DNA of 64,000 nucleotides from Primorskyibacter aestuariivivens (GCF_028023675.1 NZ_JAQIOZ010000017.1:48654-112653); one strand, 5' to 3'; counted from the stretch's first letter, positions 1-9,067 are shown. A program made the numbers and translations. The notes: generated by a model from the letters alone, not told the origin.

Positions 1-552
1 GCCCAGCGCTTCGGAGAACCCGAAGCCCACGACAAAGACCGAGAACAGAAGCGGCATGACAAACTGCGTGACGCCGCCGCCAAGGTTACCCCAGCCCGCT
101 GAAGTCGCGTTGGCCTGTCCGACCACGTTGGGCGCGAACATGACAGTTGTATGGTATTGGGTGATAACGAATGCGGCACCGATGCCGCCAATCATCACCC
201 GGAACAGCAGAAAGCTTTCAAAGTTCCAGCTCAGCCCGATCCCCATCACCGGGAAGGCACCGAGGATCAAGAGCCAGGTATAGGCCTTGCGCGGCCCGAT
301 GCGGTCACAGAGCCAGCCGATAAAGAAGCGGGCAAAGACGGTGATTGCCACCGAGCCGATGATCGCCCAGCCGATCTGGTCCTTGGTCAGGTTCAGCTCA
401 TCGCGCACCACGCTCATCAGCGGCGCAATACCGAACCATGCGAAGAAGCACGAGAAAAAGGCGAACCACGTCATGTGGAACGTCCGCATCTGAACCATCT
501 TCACGTTGAAGAAATTCCGCCACAATGCAGTGGCCTTGTTTTGCAGTTCCAT
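1..552 (-). CDS. narK: NarK-type nitrate/nitrite MFS transporter (C-terminus outside window)
   Basis: The first 184 codons of a major facilitator protein that would move nitrate or nitrite across the inner membrane for respiration. Alternating hydrophobic segments begin near residue 25. An MFS loop (WLCDRIGPRKAY) lies near residues 80-91. The segment QYHTTVMFAPNV followed by SAGWGNLGGGVTQ matches the nitrate signature of the NarK family. The ATG at 550-552 is preceded by a good GGAGGGAC ribosome site. The gene diverges from an FNR-family regulator and has an FNR-type box about 85 bp upstream, which fits anaerobic or nitrate control. In Paracoccus narK precedes narGHJI and some NarK proteins are fused doubles; neither can be checked because the frame runs off the window. 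Confidence 0.88.
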   Translation of the reverse strand, partial: MELQNKATALWRNFFNVKMVQMRTFHMTWFAFFSCFFAWFGIAPLMSVVRDELNLTKDQIGWAIIGSVAITVFARFFIGWLCDRIGPRKAYTWLLILGAFPVMGIGLSWNFESFLLFRVMIGGIGAAFVITQYHTTVMFAPNVVGQANATSAGWGNLGGGVTQFVMPLLFSVFVVGFGFSEALG

Positions 553-630
553 CTGTCCCTCCGGATTGCACGGCGGCCGCGATCGACCGCGGGCTGGGCA
601 AAGGGATGGGGGTTTCCGGGGCGGAAAGGC

Positions 631-644
631 TTGACGCAGATCAA
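631..644 (-). promoter_or_regulatory. FNR-type box upstream of narK
   Basis: TTGACGCAGATCAA matches the FNR/CRP-family half-sites TTGAT-N4-ATCAA with one deviation. Its centre is about 85 bp upstream of the narK start, suitable for a class II activator site with a 5' leader of about 45 nt. Assignment to FNR, NarR or NNR is inference. Confidence 0.6.
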
Positions 645-743
645 GTTTCGCGTGATCCACGGGCAAAACAAATCGACCGCCAAAATCGCGCAAGACAGCC
701 CGGTTTTCCCGTCAAGAGCACGACAGGCAACCATCAAGAGGTT

Positions 744-761
744 AATTGACAAATGTCAATT
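744..761 (+). promoter_or_regulatory. Perfect FNR-family palindrome upstream of the narR-like gene
   Basis: AATTGACAAATGTCAATT is an 18-bp perfect inverted repeat with the TTGAC-N4-GTCAA core of FNR/NNR/NarR-family sites. It ends 32 bp before the ATG of the regulator. That is close enough to overlap its core promoter, so autoregulation, possibly repression, is likely. Confidence 0.65.
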
Positions 762-793
762 GGGCTGTTTGCTTGGGCGGCAGGGGAGATGAC

Positions 794-1504
794 ATGCCAC
801 TCAGGACAAGTCAGAACGAATCGGACGAGCTCCGGAAGCTCGACCTGTTTTCGGACATGGAAGACGTGCATTTCGAGGCGCTGATGCGGGGGGCCTATGT
901 GCAGAATTTCCCGCCGGCGATCGAGTTGATCCACGAAGGCGAACCCAGCGATTTCCTGCATGTGGTGCTGGAGGGCAGTGTCGAGCTTTTCGCGGGCTGG
1001 AACGAGCGCGAAACCACCATGGCCACGGTGCGACCGGTTTCGACCTTTATTCTTGCCGCCAGCATCAAAGACGCGCCCTATCTGATGTCGGCGCGCACGG
1101 TGGAGAAATCGCGCATCATCCTGCTGCCGTCCTCGGATGTGCGGGCCATCTTCGATGAGGATCAGGCCTTTGCCCGCGCCGTGGTGACGGAACTGGCGCA
1201 ATGCTATCGCCACGTGGTCAAGAACACCAAGAACCTGAAACTGCGTACATCGCTGGAGCGGCTGGCGAATTACCTGATCCGGCAATCCGAGGTCTCGGCA
1301 GAGCCCACGGGGTTTGACCTGCCCATCGAGAAACGGCGGCTGGCCTCTTATCTCGGCATGACCCCGGAAAATCTCAGCCGTGCGATCAAGGCGCTGCAAC
1401 CCTATGGCGTGACGGTCACCGGTCAGCATGTCAGCATTCCCGACGACCGGGATCTGCGCCATCTGGCAAGTCCGACCCCGCTGATCGACGATCCAAAGCA
1501 CTGA
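794..1504 (+). CDS. narR: Crp/Fnr-family transcriptional regulator, NarR-like
   Basis: A 236-residue regulator with an N-terminal cyclic-nucleotide-type beta-roll (about 20-140), a dimer helix and a C-terminal winged helix whose recognition region includes MTPENLSRAIKAL near residue 200. The only cysteine is in the dimer-helix area (LAQCYRH), so it lacks the N-terminal cysteines that hold the 4Fe-4S cluster of true FNR. This matches NarR or Dnr/NNR proteins. The ATG at 794 follows GGGGAG and is preferred to an upstream TTG that lies inside the palindromic operator. Its divergent position next to narK matches narR-narK of Paracoccus, where NarR activates nar genes. The symbol is from context; Dnr/NNR is the alternative. 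Confidence 0.72.
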   Translation: MPLRTSQNESDELRKLDLFSDMEDVHFEALMRGAYVQNFPPAIELIHEGEPSDFLHVVLEGSVELFAGWNERETTMATVRPVSTFILAASIKDAPYLMSARTVEKSRIILLPSSDVRAIFDEDQAFARAVVTELAQCYRHVVKNTKNLKLRTSLERLANYLIRQSEVSAEPTGFDLPIEKRRLASYLGMTPENLSRAIKALQPYGVTVTGQHVSIPDDRDLRHLASPTPLIDDPKH

Positions 1505-1544
1505 GACGACGCGCCGCCGCCCGGGGGGGGGCGTCCCGTCAAAC

Positions 1545-1575
1545 GAAAAAGACCCCGGCGCAGAACGCCGGGGTC
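1545..1575 (-). terminator. Rho-independent terminator of rpsA
   Basis: A perfect 10-bp stem (GACCCCGGCG with CGCCGGGGTC, loop CAGAA) lies 30 bp past the rpsA stop. On the minus strand it is followed by TTTTTCG. The plus-strand side has a weaker T-rich run, so it may also stop the regulator transcript arriving from the left. Confidence 0.85.
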
Positions 1576-1604
1576 TGTATTCTTACAAGCGAAACCGCTC
1601 TGGC

Positions 1605-3284
1605 TTAGTCGTCGCCGGATTTCAGCGCCGCGCCAAGGATATCGCCGAGCGATGCACCGGAGTCAGACGAACCGTACTGTTCCACGGCCTCTTTCTCTTC
1701 GGCAATCTCGCGCGCCTTGATCGACAGGCCGAGACGACGGGTCTTGCTGTCCACGTTGGTGACGCGCACATCGACCTTGTCGCCGACATTGAAACGCTCG
1801 GGGCGCTGTTCGGCACGGTCACGCGACAGATCGGAGCGGCGGATGAAGGACTTCATGCCCTCATATTCCACTTCGATGCCACCATCTTCGATCGCGGTCA
1901 CTTCGACGGTGATCACGGAGCCGCGCTTCACGCCGCCAACCGCTTCGGCGAACTTGTCGCCGCCCACGGCCTTGATCGAGAGCGAGATACGCTCTTTCTC
2001 GACGTCCACTTCGGACACCACGGCCTCGACCATGTCGCCCTTGCGGTAGTTCTGGATCGCGTCTTCGCCACGCTCGTCCCAGGACAGGTCGGACAGGTGC
2101 ACCATGCCGTCGATCTCGCCGGGCAGGCCAACGAACAGACCAAACTCGGTGATGTTCTTGACTTCGCCTTCGACCTGCGTGCCCTCGGGGTGTGTTTCTG
2201 CAAACAGTTCCCACGGGTTGCGCATGGTCTGCTTGAGACCCAGAGATACGCGACGCTTGGCGCTGTCGATCTCGAGCACCATGACCTCAACCTCTTGCGA
2301 GGTGGACACGATCTTGCCGGGGTGCACGTTCTTCTTGGTCCAGGACATCTCGGAGACGTGGACCAGACCTTCGACACCGGGCTCCAGTTCCACGAACGCA
2401 CCGTAATCGGTGATGTTGGTGACGCGGCCCTGATGGGTGCTTTCCAGCGGGTACTTGGCAGCCACCAGATCCCAGGGATCTTCCTGCAGCTGCTTCATGC
2501 CGAGGCTGATACGGTGGGTTTCCTTGTTGATCTTGATGACCTGAACCTTGACGGTTTCGCCGATCGACAGGATCTCGGAGGGGTGGTTCACACGGCGCCA
2601 TGCCATGTCGGTCACGTGCAAGAGGCCGTCCACACCGCCGAGGTCGACGAATGCGCCGTACTCGGTGATGTTCTTGACGACGCCGTCCACCGCCTGACCT
2701 TCGGCCAGGTTCGAGATGACCTCGGCACGCTGCTCGGCGCGGCTCTCTTCGAGGATCGCGCGGCGCGACACAACGATGTTGCCCCGGCGACGGTCCATCT
2801 TGAGGATCTGGAACGGCTGCTTGAGACCCATGAGCGGGCCTGCGTCGCGCACGGGGCGCACATCGACCTGAGAGCCGGGCAGGAAGGCCACGGCACCGCC
2901 GAGATCGACGGTGAAGCCACCTTTGACACGGCCAAAGATCGCGCCTTCGACGCGCTGGTCGTCGGCATAGGCTTTTTCCAGGCGGTCCCAGGCTTCTTCA
3001 CGGCGCGCCATCTCGCGCGAGATGACGGCTTCGCCACGGGCGTTCTCGGCAGAACGGAGGTACACTTCGACCTCGTCACCAACCTCGATTTCGGGCGCTT
3101 CGCCGGGATTTGCGAATTCTTTCAGCTCGACACGGCCTTCCATCTTGTAGCCGACATCGATGATGGCTTGTCCCGCTTCGATTGCGATGACCTTGCCTTT
3201 GACAACAGACCCTTCTTCGGGCGTGTCCATTTCGAAGCTTTCGTTCAGGAGGGCTTCGAATTCCTCCATCGTTGCGTTTGCCAT
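1605..3284 (-). CDS. rpsA: 30S ribosomal protein S1
   Basis: A 559-residue S1 protein that binds mRNA on the small subunit and aids initiation on structured or weak-SD messages. Six S1 OB-fold repeats are visible, with the recurrent pattern ITEYGAFVDLGG, ITDYGAFVELEPG and ITEFGLFVGLPG in repeats three to five. The length is that of a six-repeat alphaproteobacterial S1. The start ATG at 3282-3284 follows AAGGA. It is preceded by a leader of about 157 nt holding a terminator-like hairpin. The gene is on the same strand as cmk, its usual neighbour, but PAP2 and aldo/keto reductase genes lie between them. Confidence 0.97.
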   Translation of the reverse strand: MANATMEEFEALLNESFEMDTPEEGSVVKGKVIAIEAGQAIIDVGYKMEGRVELKEFANPGEAPEIEVGDEVEVYLRSAENARGEAVISREMARREEAWDRLEKAYADDQRVEGAIFGRVKGGFTVDLGGAVAFLPGSQVDVRPVRDAGPLMGLKQPFQILKMDRRRGNIVVSRRAILEESRAEQRAEVISNLAEGQAVDGVVKNITEYGAFVDLGGVDGLLHVTDMAWRRVNHPSEILSIGETVKVQVIKINKETHRISLGMKQLQEDPWDLVAAKYPLESTHQGRVTNITDYGAFVELEPGVEGLVHVSEMSWTKKNVHPGKIVSTSQEVEVMVLEIDSAKRRVSLGLKQTMRNPWELFAETHPEGTQVEGEVKNITEFGLFVGLPGEIDGMVHLSDLSWDERGEDAIQNYRKGDMVEAVVSEVDVEKERISLSIKAVGGDKFAEAVGGVKRGSVITVEVTAIEDGGIEVEYEGMKSFIRRSDLSRDRAEQRPERFNVGDKVDVRVTNVDSKTRRLGLSIKAREIAEEKEAVEQYGSSDSGASLGDILGAALKSGDD

Positions 3285-3370
3285 GTGGCGTTCAGTTCCT
3301 TTTCAAGTCACTATTCTGGCCGGGCGGTTGTCTCCACCGGTCTTAGGGTTTGGTCGTATTCGGCATCCGC

Positions 3371-3399
3371 AAAACAAAGAGGGCCGGAGGCTCCGACCC
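3371..3399 (-). terminator. Terminator-like hairpin inside the rpsA leader
   Basis: On the minus strand, GGGTCGGA and TCCGGCCC form an 8-bp stem (one G-U pair, loop GCC). It is followed at once by TCTTTGTTTT, the layout of an intrinsic terminator. The U-rich tail can also pair with ACAAAGAG lying 5' of the stem (plus-strand 3408-3415 against 3374-3381), giving a longer alternative helix. It sits about 45-70 nt after the predicted rpsA start of transcription. It may instead terminate a short separate RNA. Confidence 0.55.
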
Positions 3400-3448
3400 T
3401 GCTCGATCTCTTTGTCCCGCAGCGTTATGCGCCGTCATTGACGGGGGC

Positions 3449-3477
3449 GGTATAGGCCCATGGAAGGCGGTTTGCAA
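3449..3477 (-). promoter_or_regulatory. Predicted sigma-70 promoter of rpsA
   Basis: On the minus strand TTGCAA (-35) and TATACC (-10) are 17 bp apart. Transcription would start near 3441, leaving a leader of about 157 nt before the rpsA ATG. Confidence 0.6.
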
Positions 3478-3825
3478 GGGGGATGGGCACATCCCCGCCC
3501 GCTGTTGGCGCAGCGCCCTTCCGGCCTGTCCCCCTTGCTTTCAGCCCTGCCCGCCACCGCACGCAGGCTTTACGACCCGGAAGGCAATTTACGGCACACT
3601 TTCTCCCGCTAGCACATGAAAACCGGATCACCCTCCCCGTTCGGGGGCTTGTGATTTGCGCGAAGAGCGGGGCGACGCCCCAATGGGCCGGGATCACCAC
3701 TCCCGGAAACCGATCCAGCTTCGGCGGCCGCCGTTTTCTTGACAATACACAGCAGATTGCAAACGCCACCCGGTCCCAGCGCCGCCGGTGGCCCAAGCCA
3801 TGTGGACCATGCGGTTGGCGTCCTT
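3478..3825. other. Intergenic region without a recognised gene
   Basis: About 350 bp between the rpsA promoter and the PAP2 stop codon. ORFs here have no recognisable family features and look like chance frames. A GC palindrome followed by TTTTCTT occurs near 3723-3740 but has no usable loop. Nothing else could be supported. Confidence 0.5.
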
Positions 3826-4509
3826 TCAGTAGCCGATCGCCGTGGCGAAGGCTTCGAGGAACCAACGCGTCGCGGTAAACAGATTGGCGATCTGGTAGGC
3901 AACGAAAAAGGCGGCAGTATAAAACACCGCCCGATGCCGGTCCCAAATTGGCGGGTCGGCATGGGCAATGCGCGGCGCATAGAACATTTGCATCGCCGCC
4001 ACCGCAACGGCCCCGACAACCGCTCCCCCCACCACATCCAGCGGCCAATGCAGCCCGAGATAGACCCGCAACACCGCGCCAAACACAAAGGCATGCAACA
4101 TAGCCAGGTAGCCCCAGCCGCGATGCACCGAAAAAACCACAATGGCGAGACTGAACAGCAATGCCGCGTGGTCAGACGGAAAGGCGTTCCACCCCGACAG
4201 CCCGCCGACATCAAGATCGACCGGCATATTCATCTCGAAGTCGCGCGTATGCACGGGCCTGTCCCGGTGCGGAAAAAATGCAGACATCAGCCGGACGATG
4301 ATCAGCGCCGCCAGAGCACCCAGCATGCCCGCGAAAAGCCTGGCACGCATGTCTCGGGTCGTCCGCCTGGCAAACCACAGCCCCCAGATCAAACAGACCA
4401 AAGGAGCCGATTTGAACAATTCATTGGATGCAAGGTGAACCAGCACCCGATCCAGAAAAGCCCATTCTCCGGCGAATTGGTTCAGCAAGTGAAATATATA
4501 CAGATCCAT
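3826..4509 (-). CDS. PAP2-family membrane phosphatase
   Basis: A 227-residue integral membrane protein with about six hydrophobic segments. The phosphatidic-acid phosphatase type 2 signatures are present in order: a HRDRP element (motif 1), FPSDHAALLF (motif 2) and RVYLGLHWPLDVVGG (motif 3), which carries the catalytic His and Asp. Such enzymes dephosphorylate lipid phosphates (phosphatidate, PG-phosphate or undecaprenyl diphosphate) on the outer face of the inner membrane; the substrate cannot be told. The ribosome site before the ATG is weak (GAAAAG). The upstream 150 bp is unusually AT-rich for this genome and includes a run of alternating T and A. The gene stands alone on the minus strand. 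Confidence 0.88.
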   Translation of the reverse strand: MDLYIFHLLNQFAGEWAFLDRVLVHLASNELFKSAPLVCLIWGLWFARRTTRDMRARLFAGMLGALAALIIVRLMSAFFPHRDRPVHTRDFEMNMPVDLDVGGLSGWNAFPSDHAALLFSLAIVVFSVHRGWGYLAMLHAFVFGAVLRVYLGLHWPLDVVGGAVVGAVAVAAMQMFYAPRIAHADPPIWDRHRAVFYTAAFFVAYQIANLFTATRWFLEAFATAIGY

Positions 4510-4726
4510 GCGCGCTTTTCAAATCTGGCACTCAAAGACTTGAAAAAATCACGAATTAAAAAGAACTACGGATTTATATATATATCACGAACCTGCGTTT
4601 CATTGCATAATTTTTTCAATGCGCCCGGCAATGAGTGATATTCAGCCCGGGGCGTGCCCGCCTGATTGGCGAATGATCAAGGAAAAGGCAATTGCGGTCC
4701 GGGTGGACGGAGCTTGGGTCAGGCCA

Positions 4727-5719
4727 CTAGCAGAACCGTTCCGGCCCCACCCATTGCCCCACGCTGTAGCGATCCCCATGCGCCCAGCCCAGCGGCAGAA
4801 CCGCTTCGATCCGGGCGAGATCATCCGCCGACAGGTCGATCTCGGCTCCGCGCACACATTCACGGAAATGGCTGACCGACCGGGTCCCGGGGATCGGGAT
4901 CACGTGATCGCCTTGCGCAAGCGTCCAGGCAATCGCCAGCGCCGCCGCCGGTTCGCCCATGTCCGCCGCCAACGCGCGGAACCGGTCCGTGGCGGCGATA
5001 TTCGCCTCGTAATCGGGCGAGAGGAACCGGGGGTTTTCGCAGAGCCATTCCAGATCCGGCACGCGGGATGCCTCAATCGGGTGATCGGTCAACAGACTGC
5101 GCCCGACCGGCGAAAAGGCGACCAGCGCCGTGCCCAGCCGCGCGCATTCCTGCACCAGCCCCAGTTCCGGCGCGCGGGTCGACAGCGAATATTCCGACTG
5201 CACCGCCGCCACCGGATGCACAGCCGCCGCGCGACGCAGGGAGCTGGGCGCGATCTCGGAAAAGCCGAACGCCCGGGTCTTGCCCTTGGCCACCAGCGCA
5301 GCAAGGCTCTCGGTCACCTCCTCGATGGGACGGGTGCTTTCGCGGCGATGCACATAGAACAGATCGACACAGTCAGTCCCGAGGCGGCTCAGGCTCTTGT
5401 CCAGCTCCGCCTCAAGATGCGCCAGCGAATTGTCGAAATATCGCACCCCATCGGCATTACGGGTGATCGCGGCCTTGGTGGCGATGTGAAAGATGTCGCG
5501 CGCCTCGGGGCGGTCACGCAGAAACGCCCCGATTGCGTCCTCCGAGCGGCCCATGCCATAGACATTGGCGGTGTCGATATGGGTCACCCCCGCCTCCAGC
5601 GCGGCATCGAGAATGGCCCATGAGTTTTCATCACTCGTGGGGCCGTAAAAATTGGCGAATGACATGGCGCCCACGCCCATGGCGGACATCTCAACCCCTG
5701 CGATCTGACGGGTTTTCAT
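4727..5719 (-). CDS. Aldo/keto reductase
   Basis: A 330-residue NADPH-dependent aldo/keto reductase with the (beta/alpha)8 barrel fold. The catalytic tetrad is readable as Asp49 and Tyr54 (HIDTANVYG), Lys82 (ATKAA) and His124 (YVHRRE). The late motif [14 protein letters not shown] is the usual NADPH 2'-phosphate site. It looks most like the AKR13/YajO-type oxidoreductases, but the carbonyl substrate cannot be predicted. The start codon overlaps the cmk stop by four bases (ATGA), so the two are translationally coupled. A link to nucleotide metabolism is not implied. Confidence 0.9.
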   Translation of the reverse strand: MKTRQIAGVEMSAMGVGAMSFANFYGPTSDENSWAILDAALEAGVTHIDTANVYGMGRSEDAIGAFLRDRPEARDIFHIATKAAITRNADGVRYFDNSLAHLEAELDKSLSRLGTDCVDLFYVHRRESTRPIEEVTESLAALVAKGKTRAFGFSEIAPSSLRRAAAVHPVAAVQSEYSLSTRAPELGLVQECARLGTALVAFSPVGRSLLTDHPIEASRVPDLEWLCENPRFLSPDYEANIAATDRFRALAADMGEPAAALAIAWTLAQGDHVIPIPGTRSVSHFRECVRGAEIDLSADDLARIEAVLPLGWAHGDRYSVGQWVGPERFC

Positions 5720-6333
5720 GACTGCGCCTCCTGTTTTTCGCGCACCGCGGCAAGCGCCGCCTGAAATGCCGCGTCGACATCCAGCCGTGACGTATCAATA
5801 TGCACCGCGTCCTCCGCGGGCTTCAACGGAGCCTCGGCCCGGCCCATGTCGCGTTCGTCCCGGGCGCGCACATCGGCCAGAACTTCGTCAAAGCTGGTCT
5901 CGATGCCTTTTTCGCTCAACTCCCGGAACCGCCGTTCGGCCCGCACCTCGGCGCTGGCCGTGACGAACAGCTTCACCTCGGCCTCGGGGCAGATCACCGT
6001 GCCGATGTCGCGCCCGTCCAGCACCGCCCCGCCCGCGCGGCGGGCAAAGGCGCGTTGAAAATCCACGAGCGCCGCGCGCACATCGCCCAGCACCGCCACC
6101 TTGGAGGCGGCCTGCGCCACCTCGGGCGTGCGCAGCGCGTCATTCTCCAGATCCTCGGCCAGCAGAGCCTGTGCGGCCTCAAGCGGGTCCACCCCGTCCA
6201 GCACCTTGCGCCCCACCGCGCGATAGAGTAGCCCGGTATCGAGATGGGCAAAGCCCAGCTCCCGCGCCAATGCCTTGGAAATCGTGCCCTTGCCCGATGC
6301 CGCCGGTCCGTCCACCGCGATTGTGAATGCCAT
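5716..6333 (-). CDS. cmk: Cytidylate kinase
   Basis: A 205-residue enzyme that phosphorylates CMP and dCMP to the diphosphates. The P-loop GPAASGKGT lies at residues 9-17 and [10 protein letters not shown] and [13 protein letters not shown] follow in the order of bacterial CMP kinases. The start is set at the ATG at 6331-6333, which follows AAAGGATAAGC; an upstream in-frame start would add an unconserved 13-residue tail. It lies 2 bp after the stop of the upstream 167-residue membrane protein and overlaps the downstream aldo/keto reductase, so all are probably one transcript. Confidence 0.95.
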   Translation of the reverse strand: MAFTIAVDGPAASGKGTISKALARELGFAHLDTGLLYRAVGRKVLDGVDPLEAAQALLAEDLENDALRTPEVAQAASKVAVLGDVRAALVDFQRAFARRAGGAVLDGRDIGTVICPEAEVKLFVTASAEVRAERRFRELSEKGIETSFDEVLADVRARDERDMGRAEAPLKPAEDAVHIDTSRLDVDAAFQAALAAVREKQEAQS

Positions 6334-6335
6334 GC

Positions 6336-6839
6336 TTATCCTTTCCTTCGCCCGAGCATCAGCCCCAGCCAAATGGCCACTGTTGCCCCCAGCAGCACGT
6401 ATTTCGTCACCGTGAAACGGCTGGCCAGCATCACTGTCGCCGGATCAAGCGGCCCCTGCCAATTTCTGAGCAACTCCGCCACCAGCGCGTTTTCCCCGTA
6501 ATCGATCACAGCGTAACCGGCAGGGGCAACCAGCAAAAGCAGCCGCGTCCATTGCCGCCATGGCCGTGAGGCGCGCAGCACACAGGCGGCCAGTGTGATC
6601 GCCAGCATCGCCGGAAACACCGTATCGAGCACATGCAGCGGCCCGGCATATTTCGAGATGCCCAGCGGCCCAAGCGCCATGAAATATGTGGCCACGTCGC
6701 TGGCCGTGTACCCCGTCCACCGAGCGTCAAGGATCAACGCGCCGTCCGGCATCAGGTGCACCCACGAAATCGCGCCCATGGCCGCAAAAAGCGCCGCCGT
6801 GCCCAGCGCCAGAAGCGCAATGACCCAAGGCGGGATCAT
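6336..6839 (-). CDS. Conserved membrane protein, paralogue of its upstream neighbour
   Basis: A 167-residue protein with four predicted membrane helices (about 5-27, 72-90, 96-115 and 140-160) and no family I can name. It shares a layout and short motifs with the gene at 6958-7470: [14 protein letters not shown] against LDAAYPPLLAVTLC, a [22 protein letters not shown] segment, and ASRFTVTKY against ASRFTIVKS. The two are therefore likely an old tandem duplication. It is co-oriented with aroA and cmk and lies 2 bp before cmk. Confidence 0.75.
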   Translation of the reverse strand: MIPPWVIALLALGTAALFAAMGAISWVHLMPDGALILDARWTGYTASDVATYFMALGPLGISKYAGPLHVLDTVFPAMLAITLAACVLRASRPWRQWTRLLLLVAPAGYAVIDYGENALVAELLRNWQGPLDPATVMLASRFTVTKYVLLGATVAIWLGLMLGRRKG

Positions 6840-6957
6840 GACAGCGCCACCCCGCGGCGCGCGCCGTTGCCATCGTCCATGCCTGCCCGGTCTGTCATGC
6901 CGCCCGCCCCTGTCGCCCTGTCCGGGTTATCTCAACTGCGCCCGCAGGACACAAGCC

Positions 6958-7470
6958 TCAGCCCCGCCGCCAACGCCATACCCCGCCGATCAGCAATAGC
7001 ATCATGGCCAGCGTGGTGGCACCCGATTTGACGATTGTGAAACGGCTGGCCCGCGCGATCTGCTCCGCCGTCGCCTCAACAGGAGCAGCGCTCAGCATCG
7101 CCGCAACAGCACGGTTTTCCAGCAGATCCGCCGCCATGCCCACCAGTGCCGCCACCGCAACGGCAAGGATCAACCGGCGCGGCAGCCACAGCACCGCCGC
7201 CAGACAGAGCGTCACCGCCAAGAGCGGCGGATAGGCCGCGTCCAGCATATGCTGCGTGCCAAGGTAAAACCGCCGCCCCTCGACGCTCAGAGCATCAAGA
7301 AACGCCCGCGCCGCCGCGGTATCATAGCCCATGGGGCGCAGGTCGAACGGGCGCAAACCGCCCGTATCAACCGCGATCCGTGGCAGCGACCATGCCACCA
7401 TGACCCCGTAGATCAGCGCAGTCAGCAGCAGGCTGACCTGAAAGACGCGCATCAGGCCCGCGCGCCGCAT
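6958..7470 (-). CDS. Conserved membrane protein, paralogue of its downstream neighbour
   Basis: A 170-residue, four-helix membrane protein without a recognised family. The glutamate-containing LLENRAV motif in the third helix region and the conserved ASRFTIVKSG motif before the last helix match the protein at 6336-6839. A later ATG (codon 7, 7450-7452) is also a possible start. It begins 3 bp after the aroA stop, so it is probably translated from the aroA transcript. Function unknown. Confidence 0.72.
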   Translation of the reverse strand: MRRAGLMRVFQVSLLLTALIYGVMVAWSLPRIAVDTGGLRPFDLRPMGYDTAAARAFLDALSVEGRRFYLGTQHMLDAAYPPLLAVTLCLAAVLWLPRRLILAVAVAALVGMAADLLENRAVAAMLSAAPVEATAEQIARASRFTIVKSGATTLAMMLLLIGGVWRWRRG

Positions 7471-7473
7471 GGC

Positions 7474-8823
7474 TCAACCCTCGCGCCGGATATCCGCGCC
7501 CAGTTCTGCCATCAGCGGCTCGAAAATCGGGAAAGAGGTGGCGATGGGCTGGCCGTCATCGACGCGCACAGGGTCTTTCGTGGACATGCCCAGCACCATG
7601 AAGGACATGGCGATGCGGTGGTCGAGATGGCTGGCACAGGTTGCGCCGCCCGGCACGTTCCCCGGCCCCATGCCACTTACGCGCCACCAGTCCGGCCCGT
7701 CCTCGACCGTCACGCCACAGGCGCGCAGCCCGCTGGCCATGGCCTCGATCCGGTCGCTTTCCTTGACCCGCAATTCCTTGACACCGGTCATGTTGGTCAC
7801 GCCCGTGGCATTGGCCGCCACGACCGACAGCACCGGGTATTCGTCGATCATGCTGGCCGCGCGCTCGGGCGGCACGTCGATGCCCTTCATGTCGGGCGAG
7901 TATTTCGCGCGCAGGTCCGCCACCGGCTCGCCGCCCTCTTCACGCATATTCTCAAAGGTCAGGTCAGCACCCATGTCCTGCAGCGTATAGAACAGCCCGG
8001 CCCGCGTCGGGTTCAGCCCGATACCGGGGATCAGCACGTCCGAGCCCGGCGTGATCAGCGCCGCACAGACCGGAAAGGCGGCGGAACTGGGATCGCGCGG
8101 CACGGCAATCGTCTGGGGCTTCAGTTCGGGCCGCCCGGTGAGGGTGATCACCCGGCCTTCCTCCGTGTCTTGGGTCGTGATCTCGGCCCCGAACCCCGCC
8201 AGCATCCGTTCGGTATGATCGCGGGTGGCCTCTTTCTCGATCACCACGGTCTGACCCGGCGCGTTCAGCCCGGCCAGCAGCACGGCGGATTTCACCTGCG
8301 CCGAAGGCACCGGCACGGTGTAACGCACCGGCACCGGGTCTTCCGCGCCGACCAGCGTCATCGGCAGCCGCCCGCCCGACCGGCCGACAGCCTGACATCC
8401 GAACAGCGCCAGCGGATCGGTGACCCGCGCCATCGGGCGTTTGTTGAGGCTGGCGTCGCCAGTGTAGGTGACCGCGATCGGCGTCGTCGCCGCCGCCCCC
8501 ATGATCAGCCGCACGCCGGTGCCGGAATTGCCGCAATCGACCACCTGATCGGGTTCGGAAAAGCCGCCCACGCCGACGCCATGCACATGCCATGTGCCAT
8601 CTTCGTCACGCGTCACCTCGGCCCCGAAGGCGCGCATTGCCTTGGCGGTGTCCAGCACGTCCTCGCCTTCGAGCAAGCCGGTCACCACAGTCTCGCCCAC
8701 CGCCATCGCACCAAGGATCAACGAGCGATGCGAGATCGACTTGTCCCCCGGCACATCGGCCACGCCCTTGAGCGGGCCGCAGGCGGTGGAAATCATCGGA
8801 ATGGGAGTGCCGTGGCCGGACAT
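7474..8823 (-). CDS. aroA: 3-phosphoshikimate 1-carboxyvinyltransferase (EPSP synthase), class II type
   Basis: A 449-residue shikimate-pathway enzyme that joins PEP to shikimate-3-phosphate. Visible motifs are GDKSISHRS (26-34), [14 protein letters not shown], the TRDHTE loop, LRVKESDR and LDHRIAMSF. The pattern follows class II enzymes such as Agrobacterium CP4. At the PEP/glyphosate-site loop it reads GNSGTG (98-103), so Gly101 stands where CP4 has the alanine linked with glyphosate insensitivity. The start lies in a 244-bp gap that carries a dispersed repeat. The two membrane proteins and cmk follow. Confidence 0.96.
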   Translation of the reverse strand: MSGHGTPIPMISTACGPLKGVADVPGDKSISHRSLILGAMAVGETVVTGLLEGEDVLDTAKAMRAFGAEVTRDEDGTWHVHGVGVGGFSEPDQVVDCGNSGTGVRLIMGAAATTPIAVTYTGDASLNKRPMARVTDPLALFGCQAVGRSGGRLPMTLVGAEDPVPVRYTVPVPSAQVKSAVLLAGLNAPGQTVVIEKEATRDHTERMLAGFGAEITTQDTEEGRVITLTGRPELKPQTIAVPRDPSSAAFPVCAALITPGSDVLIPGIGLNPTRAGLFYTLQDMGADLTFENMREEGGEPVADLRAKYSPDMKGIDVPPERAASMIDEYPVLSVVAANATGVTNMTGVKELRVKESDRIEAMASGLRACGVTVEDGPDWWRVSGMGPGNVPGGATCASHLDHRIAMSFMVLGMSTKDPVRVDDGQPIATSFPIFEPLMAELGADIRREG

Positions 8824-8955
8824 TATGGAGCTTCCTTCGTTAGCGTTCGCAGCGCTTGTAGCAAGGGGTTTGGCAGGGGTCCATACGGGTCAGCAACAAG
8901 GGGCCGCTGCCTCCTCGGCCTTCGCACAGGTCTCCGACGCTTCGGCGCTGAGATC

Positions 8956-9055
8956 GATCCTGATCTTCTTCTGTTTACAAATACCTTGGGGAGGTCTGGA
9001 GGGGTAAAACCCCTCCAGCGGGTCGGCGCGGCGCAGCCGCGACGAAATCAGGAAC
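8956..9055 (+). repeat. Dispersed intergenic repeat, copy 1
   Basis: This copy starts with a block containing TTCTTCTGTTTACAAATACC. A hairpin follows (CTGGAGGGG, loop TAAAA, CCCCTCCAG), then a second GC-rich hairpin and the tail CGAAATCAGGAAC. Copy 2 at 11927-12021 has the same order of blocks, with the hairpin arms changed but still pairing. It lies between trmB and aroA. Confidence 0.75.
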
Positions 9056-9067
9056 AACGAGCGATTT

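Noticed and set aside
2097..3455. 452-codon ORF antisense to rpsA
   Set aside because: It mirrors a clear S1 protein and has no family features; long antisense frames are expected at this GC content.
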